This document shows positions 60,812 through 64,000 of a stretch of 64,000 bases of DNA, piece after piece. The translations under genes were made by a program, and so were the position numbers. Position 1 is the first letter of the stretch; each line of letters opens with the position of its first letter. Where the stretch lies: positions 5,146,001-5,210,000 of the forward strand of contig NZ_CP015772.1 of the NCBI RefSeq assembly GCF_001654455.1, given 5' to 3'. The notes below the pieces were generated by a model. It had not been told where the DNA came from. It was given only the letters and a program-made list of their open reading frames with translations, and ran no database searches. This DNA is from Niabella ginsenosidivorans (lineage in GTDB: Bacteria > Bacteroidota > Bacteroidia > Chitinophagales > Chitinophagaceae).

Positions 60812-61516
60812 TTAATTAATAAGGGGTTGTGTTTGCCGGCTGTCCGGGTTCCTCCGTTGCTGCCTTTGTTCGGGTGTTAAAAGCGCTTTGCGTTGCTGAT
60901 GCAGCTCTTTTTTCAAAGCGGCTAATTGCTCTTTTTTTTCATCTTCAGAGAGCGCAGGGTTCTTTTTTACAGAGGATGCTTTTTCTTTAAAACGGGCGTT
61001 CAGGGCCTCCATTTTTTGCTGTTGCTCCTGTGTAAGTGACAATGTGCTTTTGGAAAAAGATGGGGTCTTATCAGGCAAGCCGTTCACATCACGGCTGCTA
61101 TCGGCATGTGGATCTCTCTGATGAACCGTTACCACATCCCGGTTTTTACCGGCCGCTTTTCCCAGGACCTGCTCTTTCCATATTTTTTGTTGCTCCGGTG
61201 TCAGAAGCGCATTTCTTTTTGCTGCCTGTTCTTTAAAAACCTGTTTCAGCGCTGCTTCTTTTTCAGCAGAAGTCAATTGCTGATTGTTGCGTATGTCTGT
61301 TATACGCAGCCGCTGCTGTTTTTGTAAACTGACCAATTTTTGCTTTTGTTCGGAACTAAGATGCAATTGCTGGTAAATCTTTAACCGGTCCGGATCTGGC
61401 TTATTACGCTGAATACCATCATTGGGCCTTGAGGGGATCTCCTGTGCGATGCCCTGGCTGACGGCTATAAGAAACCCCGCAACAAAAAGCGATCTTATTT
61501 GAATAAATAAATGCAT
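60812..61516 (-). CDS. Spy/CpxP-like periplasmic protein, long two-repeat copy
   Basis: 234 residues, signal peptide ending GIAQE (about residue 25). Two units of the same helical pattern: LHLSSEQKQKLVSL to ALLTPEQQKIW, and LSLTQEQQQKMEAL to ALLTPEQRQQR, each with an LTxxQ-type start and LLTPEQ end. It is very rich in Gln, Lys and Glu. Probably an internal duplication of a Spy-like unit and a stress chaperone. Confidence 0.72.
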   Translation of the reverse strand: MHLFIQIRSLFVAGFLIAVSQGIAQEIPSRPNDGIQRNKPDPDRLKIYQQLHLSSEQKQKLVSLQKQQRLRITDIRNNQQLTSAEKEAALKQVFKEQAAKRNALLTPEQQKIWKEQVLGKAAGKNRDVVTVHQRDPHADSSRDVNGLPDKTPSFSKSTLSLTQEQQQKMEALNARFKEKASSVKKNPALSEDEKKEQLAALKKELHQQRKALLTPEQRQQRRNPDSRQTQPLIN

Positions 61517-61651
61517 CTGCTATTCTTTTAGATGGGTTTTTGCTGAAAACCCTTTGCCTGTTCTGTTAAAATATTCATGAAACAGGTAGTTTGACACCTG
61601 CCGGGGCGAAAAGTTTAATATTCCGTTTGCAATTGTTGTTATAATGGCGAC

Positions 61652-61659
61652 TAATTTTG
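61652..61659 (+). promoter_or_regulatory. -7 box (TAATTTTG) six bases before a start codon
   Basis: It matches TAnnTTTG, and the ATG at 61666 follows after six bases, so a leaderless mRNA is likely. Confidence 0.5.
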
Positions 61660-61665
61660 CGCCAC

Positions 61666-62505
61666 ATGAACCGAAGGAAATTTTTAAAAAGCGCCGGTAT
61701 CTTAGGTGGTGCAGGTGTGCTAACCGGTTTGTATACCTGGCAGATAGAACCCTTTTGGCTGGAGTTTACGCATGTTCCCATGAAAATAAAAAACCTGCCG
61801 GATACTCTGGCAGGCAAAACATTAATGCAGATCAGTGATATTCATATCGGTGAAACGTCACGGGATACTTACCTTAAGGAATCTTTCATAAAAGCTATGG
61901 AATATAAGCCCGATTTTGTGGCTTATACAGGTGATTTTATTACTTATACTGATGAAAGACAATTGGCGCAGCTGAACGAACTGATCCGGTACGCTCCAAA
62001 GGGAAGCCTGGGAACAACAGCCATTCTGGGCAATCATGATTATGGGAAACACTGGAAGAACAGCACCCTGGCCAATCAGATTGTGGCTGTTTTAAGAACG
62101 GTAAACATCCCGGTTTTGCGAAACGGGCAGCAAATGATCTCCGGCCTGAATTTTATAGGCATCGATGATAAATGGGGCACTAATTTTCATCCTAAGAAGG
62201 TGATGCAGCAATGGGATGCGTCTTTGGCAAATGTAGTCTTATGTCATAATCCGGATGTAATGGATCTGGATGTATGGAATGGTTACGATGGCTGGGTCCT
62301 ATGCGGGCATACGCATGGCGGTCAGTGCAAGCCCCCTTTTTTGCCGCCACCGTTGCTGCCCGTGAAGAACAAACGCTATACATCCGGGAAGTTTAATTTT
62401 GATGACGGCCGCACCATGTATATTAACCGCGCCCTGGGATTCACCTGGCAGGTGCGTTTTAATGTACGGCCGGAGATCACCATCTATCAGTTACAGCAGG
62501 CCTGA
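61666..62505 (+). CDS. Calcineurin-like metallophosphoesterase with Tat-like signal
   Basis: About 279 residues from the ATG of MNRRKFLKSAG; the three codons upstream start with TTG. The N terminus is a twin-arginine-type signal (NRRKFLKSAGILGG). Metal motifs: SDIHIG (Asp, His), YTGDFI (Asp), LGNHDYG (Asn-His), LCHNPDV (His), CGHTHGGQ (two His). This is the YaeI-like group. It is probably exported or membrane-bound, perhaps on phospholipid-type substrates. Confidence 0.88.
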   Translation: MNRRKFLKSAGILGGAGVLTGLYTWQIEPFWLEFTHVPMKIKNLPDTLAGKTLMQISDIHIGETSRDTYLKESFIKAMEYKPDFVAYTGDFITYTDERQLAQLNELIRYAPKGSLGTTAILGNHDYGKHWKNSTLANQIVAVLRTVNIPVLRNGQQMISGLNFIGIDDKWGTNFHPKKVMQQWDASLANVVLCHNPDVMDLDVWNGYDGWVLCGHTHGGQCKPPFLPPPLLPVKNKRYTSGKFNFDDGRTMYINRALGFTWQVRFNVRPEITIYQLQQA

Positions 62506-62542
62506 CCAAGGCTACCCTGCAGGCGGCCTATGGCTTTCCGGA

Positions 62543-63238
62543 TCAGAAAATATGTTCCAGCTCCTTTAAAGAATATACCGTGTAGGTAGCCTTAAACTCC
62601 GGTGCTTTATTTACATGGTTAATATAAACCTGGTCCAGGCCGGCGTTTGCAGCACCAATAATATCCGCCTCCAGGTCATCGCCCAGCATAATACTTTCTT
62701 CTTTTTTAGCGCCGGTTGCATTCAATGCAAAATCAAAAATTGCCTTGTGCGGCTTCAGGCTGTTGGAGCCCTCGGAAGTGATCACCTTATTAAAATAGTG
62801 ATTGATTTTTGAGTGGCTGATCTTATGATGCTGTACTTCCTCAAACCCGTTGGTGATCAGGTGCAGTTGGTAATTTTTTGCGGTAAGGTAATCCAGTATT
62901 TCCTTAGCATAAGGAAACAGGGTGTTACGTGTGGGAAGCATTTCCAGAAAGAGCCTGCTCATCTCCTGTGCCAGTTGTTCATCGCCGATTTTAAAGTCCA
63001 GCAGAGATAATTGCATTCTTTTAACGCGCAGCTCCGCCTGTTTTATAAAGCCATTGCGGTAGCGCTCCCATAGTTTCATATTATGCTGCAGGTATTGACG
63101 GTAAAAACGTTCAAAATCATCTATTCCCCGTTCTTCCAAGTCAAGTGTTTTGTAAAGCGTCTGTAAAGTCAGCTTCGCATTCGTATCAAAATCCCACAGG
63201 GTATGATCCAGGTCAAAAAAAAGATGCTTGTATTTCAT
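62543..63238 (-). CDS. HAD-superfamily hydrolase, YjjG-like
   Basis: About 231 residues from the ATG of MKYKHLFFDLD; the upstream codons of the open frame lie in the promoter. Motif I FFDLDHTLWDFD (two Asp), a helical cap, motif II ITNGF, motif III Lys in LKPHKAIFDFAL, and motif IV MLGDDLEADIIGA. It matches the YjjG/noncanonical pyrimidine nucleotidase group of HAD phosphatases. Single gene. Confidence 0.9.
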   Translation of the reverse strand: MKYKHLFFDLDHTLWDFDTNAKLTLQTLYKTLDLEERGIDDFERFYRQYLQHNMKLWERYRNGFIKQAELRVKRMQLSLLDFKIGDEQLAQEMSRLFLEMLPTRNTLFPYAKEILDYLTAKNYQLHLITNGFEEVQHHKISHSKINHYFNKVITSEGSNSLKPHKAIFDFALNATGAKKEESIMLGDDLEADIIGAANAGLDQVYINHVNKAPEFKATYTVYSLKELEHIF

Positions 63239-63504
63239 GAGCTGCAAAATACGAAAAGCAGGTATGATTTCACGGAAAGGTGAACAGTAAGCAGAGAATA
63301 GCGAGTAGCGAGTAGGTAGCAGGGCACTCAATGCTGAATGCTAAAAGCTGTTCTCTATTGCCCATTCACAGATCAACACTTCCTCATTCCTTATTTTAAA
63401 TTTATTATTTTTTATTCCTCCATGAGGCCATCGGTAATATAATTATAACATTCCGGTAATACGGGCGCAACATTCATTTAGGAATTTTGATAAACACATT
63501 TTAA

Positions 63505-64000
63505 ATGTCTCAGCGCCGTGTTGAAATAGCTGTTGTATCAGATCTTCACCTGGGCACTTATGCCAGCCGCGCCAGGGAGTTTACTGCTTACCTCAAAAGC
63601 ATTGACCCACGCATATTAATCTTAAACGGGGATATTATAGATGGGTGGCAGTTTAATAAGCGTTATTTTCCGCCGGATCATATTGCCGCTATTAAGGAGA
63701 TTTTCAGCAAGCTTACCTGGGGCACAAGGGTTATTTATATAACCGGTAATCATGATGACTGTATGCGCCGGTATTCAGACCTGGAGGTGGGGGGCTTTCT
63801 GCTCACGGATAAAATTGTTATTGAGATCAATGGCAGGAAAGTATGGATCTTCCATGGAGATGTATTTGATCATACCACAACCCGGCAGGCAAAATTCTGG
63901 GGAAAGCTGGGTAGCAATGGCTACGCCATTCTGTTGGGGTTTAATAAATGGGTCAATGCCGTTTCTCATTTCTTTGGAAAGGAAAAGCTATCGCTTTCAA
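63505..64000 (+). CDS. LpxH-like metallophosphoesterase, 5' part (runs off the window)
   Basis: 165 complete codons are visible, starting ATG TCT CAG (MSQRRVEIAVVSDLHLGTYA in the protein). Metal motifs: SDLHLG (about 11-16), LNGDIIDGW (about 43-51), GNHDD (about 84-88) and HGDVFD (about 119-124). This is the UDP-2,3-diacylglucosamine diphosphatase (LpxH) type as found in Bacteroidota, which makes lipid X for lipid A. No signal peptide, so it is cytosolic. The end lies beyond base 64000. Confidence 0.82.
   Translation, partial: MSQRRVEIAVVSDLHLGTYASRAREFTAYLKSIDPRILILNGDIIDGWQFNKRYFPPDHIAAIKEIFSKLTWGTRVIYITGNHDDCMRRYSDLEVGGFLLTDKIVIEINGRKVWIFHGDVFDHTTTRQAKFWGKLGSNGYAILLGFNKWVNAVSHFFGKEKLSLS

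Overview
The window comes from a Bacteroidota genome, most likely family Chitinophagaceae (Niabella-like; genus is an inference). The evidence is two SusC/SusD pairs, other TonB-dependent receptors, lipoproteins with a Cys directly after a short signal peptide, TAnnTTTG-type promoter boxes with few Shine-Dalgarno sites, families largely confined to the phylum (DUF3078, DUF5522, the coaX / outer-membrane protein / lptC trio), and short GC-rich palindromic repeats of a kind common in this phylum. No plasmid or phage backbone is visible. Most of the window is ordinary chromosome with islands of decay.

Layout. 1-2.4 kb: 3' end of a TonB receptor and its beta-helix lipoprotein partner. 2.6-9.6 kb (minus): a transglutaminase-like protein, then a SusD/SusC pair with a tRNA 3'-end fragment behind it. 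9.8-11.9 kb (minus): a fatty-acid hydroxylase and a class-A beta-lactamase-like hydrolase. 12-18.3 kb (plus): gcvT, comB, a large SWIM/SNF2 helicase and a small membrane protein. 18.6-23.3 kb: a second SusC/SusD pair. 23.35-25.1 kb: a 1.7-kb gene-free region holding four copies of a structured element plus two relics. I read these as a tandem family of about 120-nt small RNAs on the minus strand, and they are the main discovery candidate of the window. 25.1-33.8 kb: an alpha-solenoid protein, two Gfo/Idh/MocA oxidoreductases, an arginase-fold protein, DUF3078, trmB, DUF5522, an alkyltransferase-like protein and a broken retropepsin-like gene. 33.8-37.4 kb: a MocR-type regulator divergent from a TonB receptor, with 10-bp direct repeats between them. 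37.5-44.1 kb: a MITE-like repeat, a decayed outer-membrane receptor, an epimerase, an S41 peptidase / HTH / DUF2975 operon, an ABC permease, a truncated S41 gene and an intact retropepsin-like gene. 44.2-64 kb: mainly housekeeping genes (cysS, two rhomboids, rlmD, metF, lptB, lptC, coaX, pseudouridine synthases, Spy-like proteins, phosphoesterases, HAD phosphatase), ending in a partial LpxH-like gene.

Functionally the window mixes nutrient uptake at the outer membrane (four TonB receptors, two with SusD partners but no carbohydrate-active enzymes beside them), envelope biogenesis (LptB, LptC, an LpxH-like enzyme, a fatty-acid hydroxylase, Spy-like chaperones), RNA modification (TrmB, RlmD, two pseudouridine synthases) and one-carbon metabolism (GcvT, MetF). 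Start codons were moved from the longest open frame to the best-supported internal ATG where upstream residues looked non-coding. No complete tRNA, rRNA, CRISPR array or transposase was seen.
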